Source of the DNA: Chondrosia reniformis
Lineage: Eukaryota > Porifera > Demospongiae > Chondrillida > Chondrillidae
NCBI GenBank assembly: GCA_947172415.1
Contig: OX359189.1
Location: 890,501 to 954,500, forward strand
DNA: 64,000 nucleotides
Direction: 5' to 3'
The stretch's first letter is position 1, and each line of letters starts with the position of its first letter. This document shows, piece after piece, positions 35,044 through 44,634 of this stretch. A program made the position numbers and the translations under genes. The notes under the pieces were generated by a model. It saw nothing but the letters and a program-made list of their open reading frames with translations. It was not told the DNA's origin and did no database searches.

Positions 35044-36291
35044 ATGACTAGGAAGAAGGGACATCGTAGTCAAGCAGAGAAGCCAACTATTACAGTTGAA
35101 AACAATGTATTAAATGTCTCTCAGCAAGTTAGCACCAACAAAGAGGATTCAGCTAGAGCTCCTACTGATAAGATGTCACTTTGGGGCAAGTGTATGGAAA
35201 CCTTCAATTTATATTCAAGATATAAGAACGAGTTCAAATATCTCTTGTTTATTGGTACATTAATATATATCACTGCTGATTCGCTACTTCTGCCTACAGT
35301 TCATAGGCAAGCTTATTTTGCTAATCCACAAGTCCTAGCTACAGTTGATAGGGAAGCTGAATATTTTGCTGTTTCTTTGAATTTAAGACACACAACAGCT
35401 GTAGCCAGGTTGCCTGGACTATTTAAACAAATTGGCAGAGAACTTGACTACAGCAAGCACTACATATTGAGGAGTGATTTGGCAGAAGGGGAATGGCAGG
35501 AGAAACTTTTTGAAAAGATTAGGGATATGAGTAGACTCTTTGAAGAAGCAGAGTCTAGCACTTATCAAGCTGTGTTAAACGGTCGTAGCATGTTTTATTT
35601 TGCACTAGATGTATTGCCTGACATTGAAAGAGGATTTCATAAAGGTGATTTCAGTATTGCTAGGGATTTCCTGCAACAGATATTAGAAAAAATAAAAAGG
35701 AACAAAATTCTTCTTGAGAATACGAGGAGCAGTCTGAAGAATGTGGAAGGTCTAACAGATGAGACCCACACAATGATTGGCAGAAAAATGGGACAACTCC
35801 ATAGAAAGGTAAGTAATGTAGGTTCAGACTGGTCGCTGAATGGAAAGGTGGCTTTATCAGCTACAGGAGCTGTAATCTTAGCTGCAACCGCAGGACCACT
35901 CGGATGGATGGCAGTAGGAGCTAAGGTTGCTCTCGGGGGGGTTGGTGCAGCTAGTGGAATGTGGTATGCAGATCTTGATGATTCCACAAGGGAGAATGTT
36001 AGACAGCAGCTTGGAAATGACTTGGGAAAGCTTACTGTAATTTCAGAAAATTTGAACAGTGCAAAAGAATCACTTGATTCTGCAGAGAAGGATATTACTG
36101 CTCAGATTCATGTGCTAAGTGAAGCAAAAGACTCTACAGAGAGCCTCCATGGCTACCTTTCCCCTAGCTATAGGGAAACCTTCCATCAAAAGTTAGCATC
36201 AATTGCAAAGATATACAAAGATGCTTATGACACCTTCAATGATGCTATAGACAAGTACAGAGGTGCAAGTAGCAGCGATAGACTTCAGTAA
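35044..36291 (+). CDS. Unrecognised helical membrane protein, copy 1 (two hydrophobic segments, coiled coils)
   Basis: Intronless as read; 415 residues from the Met that aligns with copy 2 (MTRKKGHR / MSREKAHH). An in-frame Met lies 8 codons upstream. A polar Ser/Thr-rich N terminus is followed by a TM-like stretch (residues about 65-84, YLLFIGTLIYITADSLLL), a long charged helical region, a second hydrophobic stretch rich in Gly/Ala (about 265-305, with ALSATGAVILAATAG and GWMAVG) and a C-terminal coiled coil. No catalytic motif is seen. The layout (helical bundle with a Gly/Ala hydrophobic hairpin in the second half) recalls apolipoprotein L and helical pore-forming families such as the HBL/ClyA type, but I see no sequence proof. 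It has a tandem paralogue at 36.8 kb, and an upstream kappaB site suggests immune induction (inference). Confidence 0.75.
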   Translation: MTRKKGHRSQAEKPTITVENNVLNVSQQVSTNKEDSARAPTDKMSLWGKCMETFNLYSRYKNEFKYLLFIGTLIYITADSLLLPTVHRQAYFANPQVLATVDREAEYFAVSLNLRHTTAVARLPGLFKQIGRELDYSKHYILRSDLAEGEWQEKLFEKIRDMSRLFEEAESSTYQAVLNGRSMFYFALDVLPDIERGFHKGDFSIARDFLQQILEKIKRNKILLENTRSSLKNVEGLTDETHTMIGRKMGQLHRKVSNVGSDWSLNGKVALSATGAVILAATAGPLGWMAVGAKVALGGVGAASGMWYADLDDSTRENVRQQLGNDLGKLTVISENLNSAKESLDSAEKDITAQIHVLSEAKDSTESLHGYLSPSYRETFHQKLASIAKIYKDAYDTFNDAIDKYRGASSSDRLQ

Positions 36292-36715
36292 CATTACTCA
36301 TGATATATTGTATTTTACTGACTGCATGCTATTTTATTATATACACCAAATGGATAGCTTAATGTACACACACACATACATTGTCATCTGTTTGCCCTTT
36401 GTGTATTGAAAACTGCATTTGTGTATATAATTAGCAAATAGATCAGCTGTGAGTGGGAATGATAATGATTTGCAGTTATATATCTACTGTTTATATTCAA
36501 TAAAGAAACATGTCTTTGGGGCATGCAATTACACTAACATCTAAGGCAGCTGCTATTCTGATTACTGCTACAGCTGTACCTTCTTGCTTATGATGTAGTT
36601 ATATTGAAATACAGTAGCAGATGAACTGATTATTTCCTGTTAGATATAATTTTATTATGTACATCAATGCTAGCATTGACAACATATAAATATTTAGATT
36701 AGAAAGTGATGCAAT
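36292..36715. other. Spacer between the tandem helical-protein genes
   Basis: AT-rich. It holds the 3' UTR of copy 1 (AATAAA near 36500) and the promoter of copy 2. No gene is seen. Confidence 0.6.
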
Positions 36716-36726
36716 GGGAAATTCCC
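36716..36726. promoter_or_regulatory. Palindromic NF-kappaB-type site, upstream of helical membrane gene 2
   Basis: GGGAAATTCCC again, 79 bp upstream of the start of copy 2, inside the same conserved block as at 34939-34949. Confidence 0.6.
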
Positions 36727-36805
36727 TGAAAAAGTACCTAGTTTCTATTTTTAGGTATACAAAAGCTTGCAGTTTAATGCTGCACTTAAGAACTTATTAA
36801 AGAAG

Positions 36806-38125
36806 ATGAGCAGGGAGAAGGCTCATCATGTGGCTAGCCAAACAGACGGGCTAACTGTTATAGTGGAAAATAATTTAAATTTCTGCCAGCAGCTGCAGGG
36901 TTCCACCAGCCAAGGGGAGTCACTTATACCTCCCACCACTGATGGTGAGATGTCCCAGCAAGATTCCACCAACCAAGGGGAGTCACTTAGACCTCCCACC
37001 ACTGATTGTGAGATGTCCCAGCAAGATTCCACCAACCAAGGGGAGTCACTTAGACCTCCCACTGATGAGATGTCACTTTGTGGCAAGTGTATAATGGAAA
37101 CCTTCAACTTTTGCTTAATAGGATTGGATAAGTTCAAGTACCTATTGATTCTAGGTACATTCATATATATCACTGCTGGTTCACCAGTTCTACTTACAGT
37201 TGATAAGCAAGCCAAAGGATTTGCTAATTATTTGAATTTAACTGGCCAAGGACACACAACAGCTTTAGCCAGGCTGCCCGGGCTATTTAAACAAATTGGC
37301 AGAGAACTTGACTACAGCAAGCACTACATATTGATGAGTGATTTGGCAGAAGGGGAATGGCAGGAGAAACTTTTTGAAAAGATTAGGGATATGAGTAGGC
37401 TCTTTGAAGAAGCCGAGTCCAACACTTATGAAGCTGTGTTAAATGGTCGTAGCATGTCTTATTTTGCACTAGATGTATTGCCTGACATTGAAAGAGGATT
37501 TCATAAAGGTGATTTCAGTATTGCTAGGGATTTCCTGCAACAGATATTGGAAAGAATAAAAAAGAACAAGGAGTTTTTTGAGAATATGAGGAGCAGTGTG
37601 AGGAATGTGGAAGGTCTAACAGGTGAGACCCACACAATGATTAGCCGAAAAATGGGACAACTCGAAAGAGAGGCAAGTAATGTTGGTTCAGACTGGTCAC
37701 TGAGTGGAAAGATCGCTTTATCAGCTACAGGAGCTGTAATCTTAGCTGCAACCACAGGATCACTTGGATGGATGGCAGTAGGGGTTGGTGCAGCAGGAGG
37801 AATGTGGTATGCAAGTCTTGATGATTCCACAAGGGAGAATGTTAGACAGCTTCTTAGAAATGACTTGGACAAGCTAACTGAAATTTCAGAAAAGTTGAAA
37901 AATGCAAAAGAATCACTTGACTCTGTAGAGAAGGATATTACTGCTCTGATTCATGTGCTAAGTGATACAAAGGACTACAGTGAGGACCTCCACTGTTACC
38001 TTTTCCCTAGCTACAGAGTAACTAGTACTTTCAGGCAAAGGTTAGAATCAATTGCAAAGATGTACAAAGATGCTTATGACACCTTCAATGATGCTATAGA
38101 CAAGTACAGAGGTGCAAGTATATAG
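36806..38125 (+). CDS. Unrecognised helical membrane protein, copy 2
   Basis: Intronless; 439 residues from the conserved Met at 36806. It is colinear with copy 1 over its whole length and highly similar, strongest from residue about 130 on (LPGLFKQIGRELDYSKHYI block). TM-like segment KYLLILGTFIYITAG (residues about 107-121) and second hydrophobic region ALSATGAVILAATTG then GWMAVG. Two differences from copy 1 stand out. The N-terminal linker is expanded by a 63-bp (21-residue) in-frame repeat, and the Gly/Ala hairpin is shorter by some eight residues after GWMAVG. Function unknown; see copy 1 for the comparison with apolipoprotein L and helical pore formers. Confidence 0.75.
   Translation: MSREKAHHVASQTDGLTVIVENNLNFCQQLQGSTSQGESLIPPTTDGEMSQQDSTNQGESLRPPTTDCEMSQQDSTNQGESLRPPTDEMSLCGKCIMETFNFCLIGLDKFKYLLILGTFIYITAGSPVLLTVDKQAKGFANYLNLTGQGHTTALARLPGLFKQIGRELDYSKHYILMSDLAEGEWQEKLFEKIRDMSRLFEEAESNTYEAVLNGRSMSYFALDVLPDIERGFHKGDFSIARDFLQQILERIKKNKEFFENMRSSVRNVEGLTGETHTMISRKMGQLEREASNVGSDWSLSGKIALSATGAVILAATTGSLGWMAVGVGAAGGMWYASLDDSTRENVRQLLRNDLDKLTEISEKLKNAKESLDSVEKDITALIHVLSDTKDYSEDLHCYLFPSYRVTSTFRQRLESIAKMYKDAYDTFNDAIDKYRGASI
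36901..37073 (+). repeat. 63-bp in-frame coding repeat in copy 2
   Basis: Two full and one partial 63-bp unit encode STNQGESLRPPTTD(C/G)EMSQQD. Copy 1 has a single degenerate version (STNKEDSARAPTDKMSL), so the expansion followed the gene duplication. Confidence 0.9.
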
Positions 38126-38418
38126 GAGCGATAGGCTTCAGTAACATTAACATTACAATATTGAATTAATTGATTCAATGACAATTAATAATTTTACATA
38201 TTACACTTATACAATATATGTATGATCATATAATTGGAAATGGCAGAGTTGAAAAGTGGCTAATTATTAAGAGTGGACAATATGAGATTACAAGTTTGTA
38301 GTTTGTATGTATTATTGTTTATATATACATAAAAATGTAAGTTGACAATCTCAAGGCAAACACAGTGAAAAGTAGCTAAATCCAATATACAGATGGAAGA
38401 TGGAACATTTTATGAATG
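38126..38418. other. Intergenic, convergent 3' ends
   Basis: Short AT-rich spacer between helical gene 2 and MCMDC2. No feature is seen. Confidence 0.6.
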
Positions 38419-41400
38419 TCACTCTTCAGGCATAAAATTAGCAGAATTCATCACCCCAGCTCCACCTGGTGGCTCGCCAACGGAATAACATTTACAAAAC
38501 TGATGAACAGTCCTTTCCATTTGTCTCATCCACTGATCAAACTGCATACATTAAATTAGTAAAATGACGAACAGTATGTGAGAGTACGGTATAGTACTCA
38601 CTAAATAGGGATAGCCAAAAAACATGGCCGCCCTATTTAATTGATTATCAATTATCACATCATAAATCAACAATGAAACAATTTTTTGGTTACATAGCTA
38701 CATGTGTATACGCATGTCTTTAAAACTTTGTGCTTCACCTCTGCTCCAATGTACATCCCTGCTTTCTCCATCTTAAAATGGTGATTTGATGAAAGGTTTA
38801 GCACAGAATATCCTGACAATGCAACAAAATATATACAACTAGGGATTTAAATATGATGTCTACAAAATAAAATAATATGCAACTTTATCCATTAGTATGT
38901 CAATGTATATATTGACATACCAAATCTATCTACTAAAGACTCTTCATATAGTGAAATGGCAAGTAAAGCATCTTCCAGGATGACCTGCAGTGCATGAGAC
39001 ACACGAAGAAGTAGGATTTACAATAAAACAAAACATCACATATAAACTGACTTCTTTCCGAAGAGAGAGCTTTGCATGAGCCTCTGCAAGCCTACTCCTA
39101 CAGTGATATACAAGGTATGCACAGTAACAGTATAAAGTGTGTAACATTATCCATTTCTGCAAATACGTATATATGTATGTATGTAGGTCTTGATTGTAAA
39201 CCAACATTGCCTCTAGTCCACTAATGGGAACACTGGTTCCATGCACACTTGAGGTTCTTACTCTTCTGTTGGCAGTGTAAAAGTTCTGAATAAGTGATCT
39301 AGCAGCTGGAGTAAATTCTGGCTGCAGGTTCTGTGCACATTCTATTAGCTATAATCAGTTGGCAAAGATGATGTGTATATACATACATACATATATATGT
39401 GTAAAGATAAATACTGTATATTACTATATGTTAAAATAATCGTCAACCTTCTCAAAATCACTTCTTTTCAAAGGGGTGCACACTTCTTGGCCTGTAGCTT
39501 TAGATAGAATGTCTTCAGTGAGTGCTTGTTGAGTTAGCTCATTGGTGTCTCCAACATCAGTTAACATGACTAACGTAAAACCACTGCATATATACGTACA
39601 TGAAAATACACAAATGACACCTGTACACTCATTCAATACCTAAATATAACTCACTCAGCAAAAGCTTTTGAGACACTTGTGGTTTCCTGACCACAAAGGG
39701 GACACAAGATAACAAATTTTGCTGGAAGAATACATATGAATGGAAGGTAACAATCTTACATGCATTGAGTGCTGTTTGAGAATGTCAATGTCTGCTTTAG
39801 AGAAGCTTGCTTTCTTCTTCACTTGATCAGTAATGAGCCAAACGGCACAATCTACTGGCCATGTTGTAGTCAAATCTTTACCTTTCTCATCTTGAAACTT
39901 TTGCGCTCTATCAACATGAATATGGTGACTTTCCAGGCCTAAAAGATAGCTCAAAGTAATGTGAAATTGGGAGTGGAGGACTGTACAGTTCACACACATA
40001 TATGTACCTTTGTGAAGTTTTTCAATGGTGTCTTTCTTTAAAACACTGAGGTTTCCTGCTAAACAGATTCCTCCTTTGGCAAGTAACATGGCACCACCTG
40101 AGAGGAACACAACACCATATATCAATGACAACTGTATATGAAGACATTCACGCATGAATATGTACCATCGACAAAGACACTGTCAGTCTCCTTTCTCAGT
40201 GACCCAGTAATGTCCCAAACGCTACTGTGAGACATGAATCTGGGAGCATAAGTACCAGCATAGGACAGTAACCTCATTACCAGCTCTGGGTCACCATCTA
40301 CTACCATCAGGTGGATGTCATGTGACCTGGGAGATGGAATACAATATTCACTACTGTAGAGTGTACTGTTGGAATGTGGGTGTACCTGTCTGAAGGGTAT
40401 GGTCTGCACATTACTAAACTGAGCAATGCAGCGAGCTTCAAGTGGTGATATGTGCCAGGTGGAACAACCTCAGCTAAATATGTGTGTACGTACAGTGTGA
40501 ATGAAAATGAGCAGAGCAAAAGTGTCTTGAGACAGTCTGAACACATTAGCATGACTAACCTGCAAAGCTGTAGGCCATTGAGGCAGAGAATGTCCACGGA
40601 GAATACTGGCAGGCTGGACAGGAATTGAAGAGTTGCCCATATGTACATACATATATAGGAATTGATGTATTATAAGAGTGTATTACATATATAAACTATA
40701 TTATATATATAAACTCACCTTGATGGACGTCCAATATCTTTTGAGGAAGTTGATGAATTTTGAGTGGCAAACCAAATTCTTTGGGATAAATATTATTGGC
40801 CTAATATATGAATATATGTACTTTGTAATTGACATGAATGTGTTATATACATATATGAATACACATGAATTTGATTATAAACACTGCATTGGCATATATA
40901 CAGAGCTCCAAGCAAGCACCATGCAATGCGTATAAATAAATGAACCCACTTCTAGTGTGAGAGGTAGAGTAACATGTCCGCCACCGCCTGATGGAATGTC
41001 AATGTCTTGAGGGGTGACAATCCCAATTACAATGTAGTAACTGCCAAGTGTTACATTGTCACACAAGTCATCTGAGAGTAATAGTATTAATTTCAAGCTG
41101 AAATGTTATTTCTGAGGCCACATTCAAAAGTATATCTTCTTCTTACCTCTGAGAACAACAGTGACTTCTTGAAACTTAAATCCTCCTCCCTCTGTCACCT
41201 TTGAGGCTGACATTTGCAAGCTTTCTGTGGGTACCAATTTCACAATCATCTTATCTATAAAATATATATGTATATAATGTAGATGGTGAAGCAATATTTG
41301 CTCAAGTAAAGTATTAATGTATTTGGTCATGCACCATAGTGGAGCAGAAGAAGGAAGAGAAGAAAATTTAAAGAAGACAGAAAAGAAAAGACTTATATCT

Positions 41401-43151
41401 TTATCTATATTATAAAGCTCTCTCCAGGTTTAGTTCCCTATATATAGGCTTTTTTACAGAATAGGCATAGCATGTAGGAAAATGGTATATTAGATTTTTC
41501 ATATATAAACTACAGCACCATTCAATGCTGTATATACAACATATACAAAATTTGAACCTGGCTCATGAAAAATCTAAGATACCATTTTCCTACATGCTAT
41601 ATGCCTATTCTGTAAAAAGAGCCTATAGGGGAACTAAACCTAAAGAGAGCTTTAGATGAAGATACAGTAGTCTTTTCTTCCTTCTTTTCCCTTCTTTCAT
41701 CTTCTTCTCCACTGGGTCAGACAGCCGTTTCTGGGAATTCCACCCTTCATCAGTGATCCTGGGAGTCTTTGTCTTTTTCTTTATCTTGATCTTCTGTGAA
41801 TCCTTGGCTCACTATGCTAAATCTAGGGGCCTTATATACACTATTTTGGCGCCAAAAGTTAAATAAGGTGTTAACTAAGACACATGATGAAATTTAATTT
41901 TATGAAAGGAATGTAGGTCCAATTAACTTTTATGAATTAATTATAAATCTATTAGTAATCTTGCTTGTACAGGTAAAACAGACTCAGCATAACTATAGAC
42001 ACAAGTAGGACATATTACGTAAGTCTACCCTTAGGTCTTCTAGTAGTAACATTTCTTTGGAGGTGGGGTAACACATATACACAGATGTTTGCATGGTGAA
42101 TGTGTATACGCACCTCCCAATGTTCTGTGTGCTATATTCTCCATCAGCTGGTCACCACAAAAGGAGCAGTTTGGTTTCCGCAGAGTTATCTCCACCTCCC
42201 GACTACCAACAGCATGAAGCCGTGTGTGTGCCCTCCCCAGCTCCGCCCCCCTGCAGCCAGCTCTCTGACAGCAGAATGCTACACTCTGTGTGTACTGGAG
42301 TCTCTCACTGACGGAGCAGACCACTCCAGTGAACCTGACAAACTGAGGTGGGTCGGAAGTTAGGACCATATCCCTCACATTCCTAATGACATAGCTGAGA
42401 ACAAACAATAGTGTTCACAAATTAGCTTTGGAAGGTATGCAGTACACAAGAAGTGCAGTATATATGTATTATAGGAATTACATGATTGCACATTGGATTG
42501 AAGAAATTTTACAGTCAATGGCTTTTATTGAAAATTGCATGCATATAGTATATGACGATAGTGATATATAACATATATGTGTATGTTGTTTACATATATA
42601 CACACTTACAATATATATATTATATATGAACACGTACCATGGAAGGTCTGGTAGGCATGATAGTCTTAATACCAACATGACTTGAGATGGAGCCAGTAAC
42701 CAAGGCAACCACTTGGCTGTACTTATGGCAACAAAGCATACCTACAGAATAGATATGGAATAAGCTATACTGAAGCAAAATGTACAAATATACAAACTTA
42801 CATCCTGCAGCAGTTGCCAGAAAATCTGAGGATTGTGCAATAAATGGTTCCCTAGAGTTGCTGTGTAGTTGCAGGAGAGAAGTGATGTGTCCAATGGCAT
42901 TACTACATATATACATACCATTGTAGTCGCAAAGCTCCATTGGGTCTATTTGAAGTGTACATCTAAAGATGGTACTCGTCTGGATCAAATAATAGGATAT
43001 AATTAATTACTTTCACACAGTAATTAAGACTTTAACTGACACTTTTGAATTTGTTGTGATTTTCACATTGCTGCTCCAATTCATCTATTTTGTCATTCAA
43101 AAAGAGCCAGTCAAAAAGCGTAACCTTTAAACCGTTCACATTCTCTGACAT
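38419..43151 (-). CDS. MCMDC2: Minichromosome maintenance domain-containing protein 2
   Basis: Atypical MCM-family protein needed in vertebrates for meiotic strand invasion and double-strand break repair. About 15 exons on the minus strand, first exon at about 43037-43151 (MSENVNGLKVTLFDW), last ending at 38419 with VMNSANFMPEE. Blocks that align with human MCMDC2 in order: the N-terminal OB region (42600-42990), the Cys pair of the zinc-ribbon-like part (42090-42330), VPPGTYHHLKLAALLSLV (about 40400-40480), LMVVDGDPELVMRLLSYAG (about 40230-40330), GGAMLLAKGGICLAGNL followed by KKDTIEKLHK (about 40010-40100, where Walker A would be; no GKS is seen, as in the vertebrate protein) and SRLAEAHAKLSLRKEV (about 39050-39100, the arginine-finger region). 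Exon limits in between are approximate. It shares an 82-bp promoter with the MTRES1-like gene. Confidence 0.88.
41338..41502 (-). repeat. Dispersed ~230-bp element, reverse partial copy
   Basis: Left half of the element in reverse orientation, ending ATTTTTCAT. It faces the forward copy at 41564 across a 61-bp spacer, giving an inverted pair in an MCMDC2 intron. Confidence 0.8.
41564..41808 (+). repeat. Dispersed ~230-bp element, best complete copy
   Basis: Starts CATGAAAAATCTAAGATACC, contains TACATGCTATATGCCTATTC, GAGCCTATAGGGGAACTAAA, CTTCTCCACTGGGTCAGACA and CTTCATCAGTGATCCTGGGA, and ends near CTTCTGTGAATCCTTGG. There is no coding capacity and no clear terminal inverted repeat. At least eight copies occur in the window. 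Confidence 0.85.
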
Positions 43152-43202
43152 ACTTCCAGCGAAGAGTGTCAAGCGCGGTCCAACGCTGAATTTCGGCGGG
43201 AT

Positions 43203-43220
43203 TTTCCCGCTTTATCGATA
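43203..43220. promoter_or_regulatory. E2F-like and DRE-like sites in the MCMDC2/MTRES1 promoter
   Basis: TTTCCCGC (43203-43210, E2F type; an inverted GGCGGGA half lies just left at 43195-43201) is followed directly by the palindrome TATCGATA (43213-43220), identical to the insect DRE element of replication genes. Both fall in the 82-bp spacer between divergent starts. Confidence 0.5.
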
Positions 43221-43233
43221 AAATGGCCGACTG

Positions 43234-44425
43234 ATGAACGTCCAGTCATCAGTAGCAAGGGTTTTACGGGGTTCTACTCGGAACCTCCAGTTGATAAGGC
43301 GCTTTTCGGTACATTTACAGAGATATTATACCAGTACACCACCGAACGACGATGAAGTAGACAGACATTCTCCACAGCAAATACCCTACAAAGTGGTCAA
43401 CACTATAGTCTCGTCCCTCAGGGTCGACGCGATAGCAGCGGCTGGATTTGGTGTCTCTAGAAGGTTGGCACCTGAACATTGAGGGTATCTCTCATGAATA
43501 AGTATCATTTTCCTATATGTGATTAACATGCACATGATCCTAGAATATACACCTTATTAATTTGGAAAAACCTATATAGCTTTGAAGATACAGTTTCATA
43601 CTGACTCGTCCTCTTCTCCACAGGGTCATACAGCAGTTTCTGCTGAAGCATTTCATTTCATCAGTGACCCTGGGAGTCTGTCTTCTCATCTTCTCTAAAT
43701 CCTTGTCCTACGCACATGTACAGTATTTTAATGTGTATTCCCTCATGTATGCCAGCAGATTCAAGTACATATTTCTATCCAAGTATGTTTAATCTGATGA
43801 AGTCAAACCTTTCATTTGGAAAACTAATACCTCATATTTAGAGTTGTATTTTCAGCCATTATTACGTGGAGATGACTTTCAATATTGTCTTCTCATACTA
43901 TAAGGGAGATATGGGAGGCGTGTCTGGATGGGAGGGTAATGATCAATCAGCAGACAGTCAAAAAGAAGAGTAAATTAGTAAGATTTGATATGGAAAAAAT
44001 TATACTCTGAAATATGTATACCATCTATACACAGTATAGAACTTTTATGACTCCATTTTTATGTGCAACCTAGCTCTGATTGTCCTTCATGTAATATTAT
44101 GCATATATATTGGAGACCCATAAACGTATACATGCGTAGTTATGCAATGTATGTATACATGGAAAATTAGGGGACTCTAAAGCTGATCTTAAAATTATGA
44201 TGGTTATTATAGACCACTTAATGTATGTAGGTAAAAGTGGGAGATGAGGTGTATTTGGATAAGGAGTTTCAAATAAGCAGCTACAATCCTCTGGATGTTT
44301 CATCAAAGAAGTCTCGCATGAGGAGAAGTAGACTGGAAGTGCTGGAGATTGGACCAGAAACCAAAAAGGGAGGCTATCAAATCAAATTACAAAGACTTAT
44401 GGAGTTTTGTACAGTTTTGACTTAA
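43234..44425 (+). CDS. MTRES1: Mitochondrial S4-domain RNA-binding protein (MTRES1/C6orf203-like)
   Basis: Three exons, 43234-43463, 43905-43977 and 44231-44425, join in frame to 165 residues. The N terminus is basic and Arg/Ser-rich (ARVLRGSTRNLQLIRRFS), as for mitochondrial import. RVDAIAAAGFGVSRREIWEACLDGRVMINQQTVKK then KLVKVGDEVYL matches the S4-like domain of human MTRES1 (RLDVILKTGLDIGRNKVEDAF...KVGDTLDLL), and ETKKGGYQIKLQRLMEF matches its end. MTRES1 binds mitochondrial RNA and helps transcription and ribosome rescue. The assignment is by pattern over about 100 residues, so the family is fairly sure and strict orthology less so. A diverged copy of the dispersed repeat lies in intron 1. 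Confidence 0.75.
43500..43712 (+). repeat. Dispersed ~230-bp element, diverged copy
   Basis: Recognisable from CATTTTCCTA at the left, and CTCTTCTCCACAGGGTCATA with CATCAGTGACCCTGGGAGTC towards the right. It lies in intron 1 of the MTRES1-like gene. Confidence 0.6.
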
Positions 44426-44634
44426 AACTGATTATTAATTGATGTGTACGTAATTAGGGACTCTGCTTATTTTATGACCAAAACTGATAACTGTGATCAA
44501 ACATTAGTTAAATTATTATGTTGATAAAAATAACAAAAATAATCAAGAATGGTCCATGCTTATATAAAAAGAAAAAGGAATGTAATTAGATCAATACAAC
44601 ATATATACAGTACATATACGTATATAGTCACTTA

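Noticed and set aside
41727..41738. GGGAATTCCA in the dispersed repeat as a kappaB-like site
   Set aside because: Only a partial consensus match and not kept in all copies (altered at 7760, 43650).
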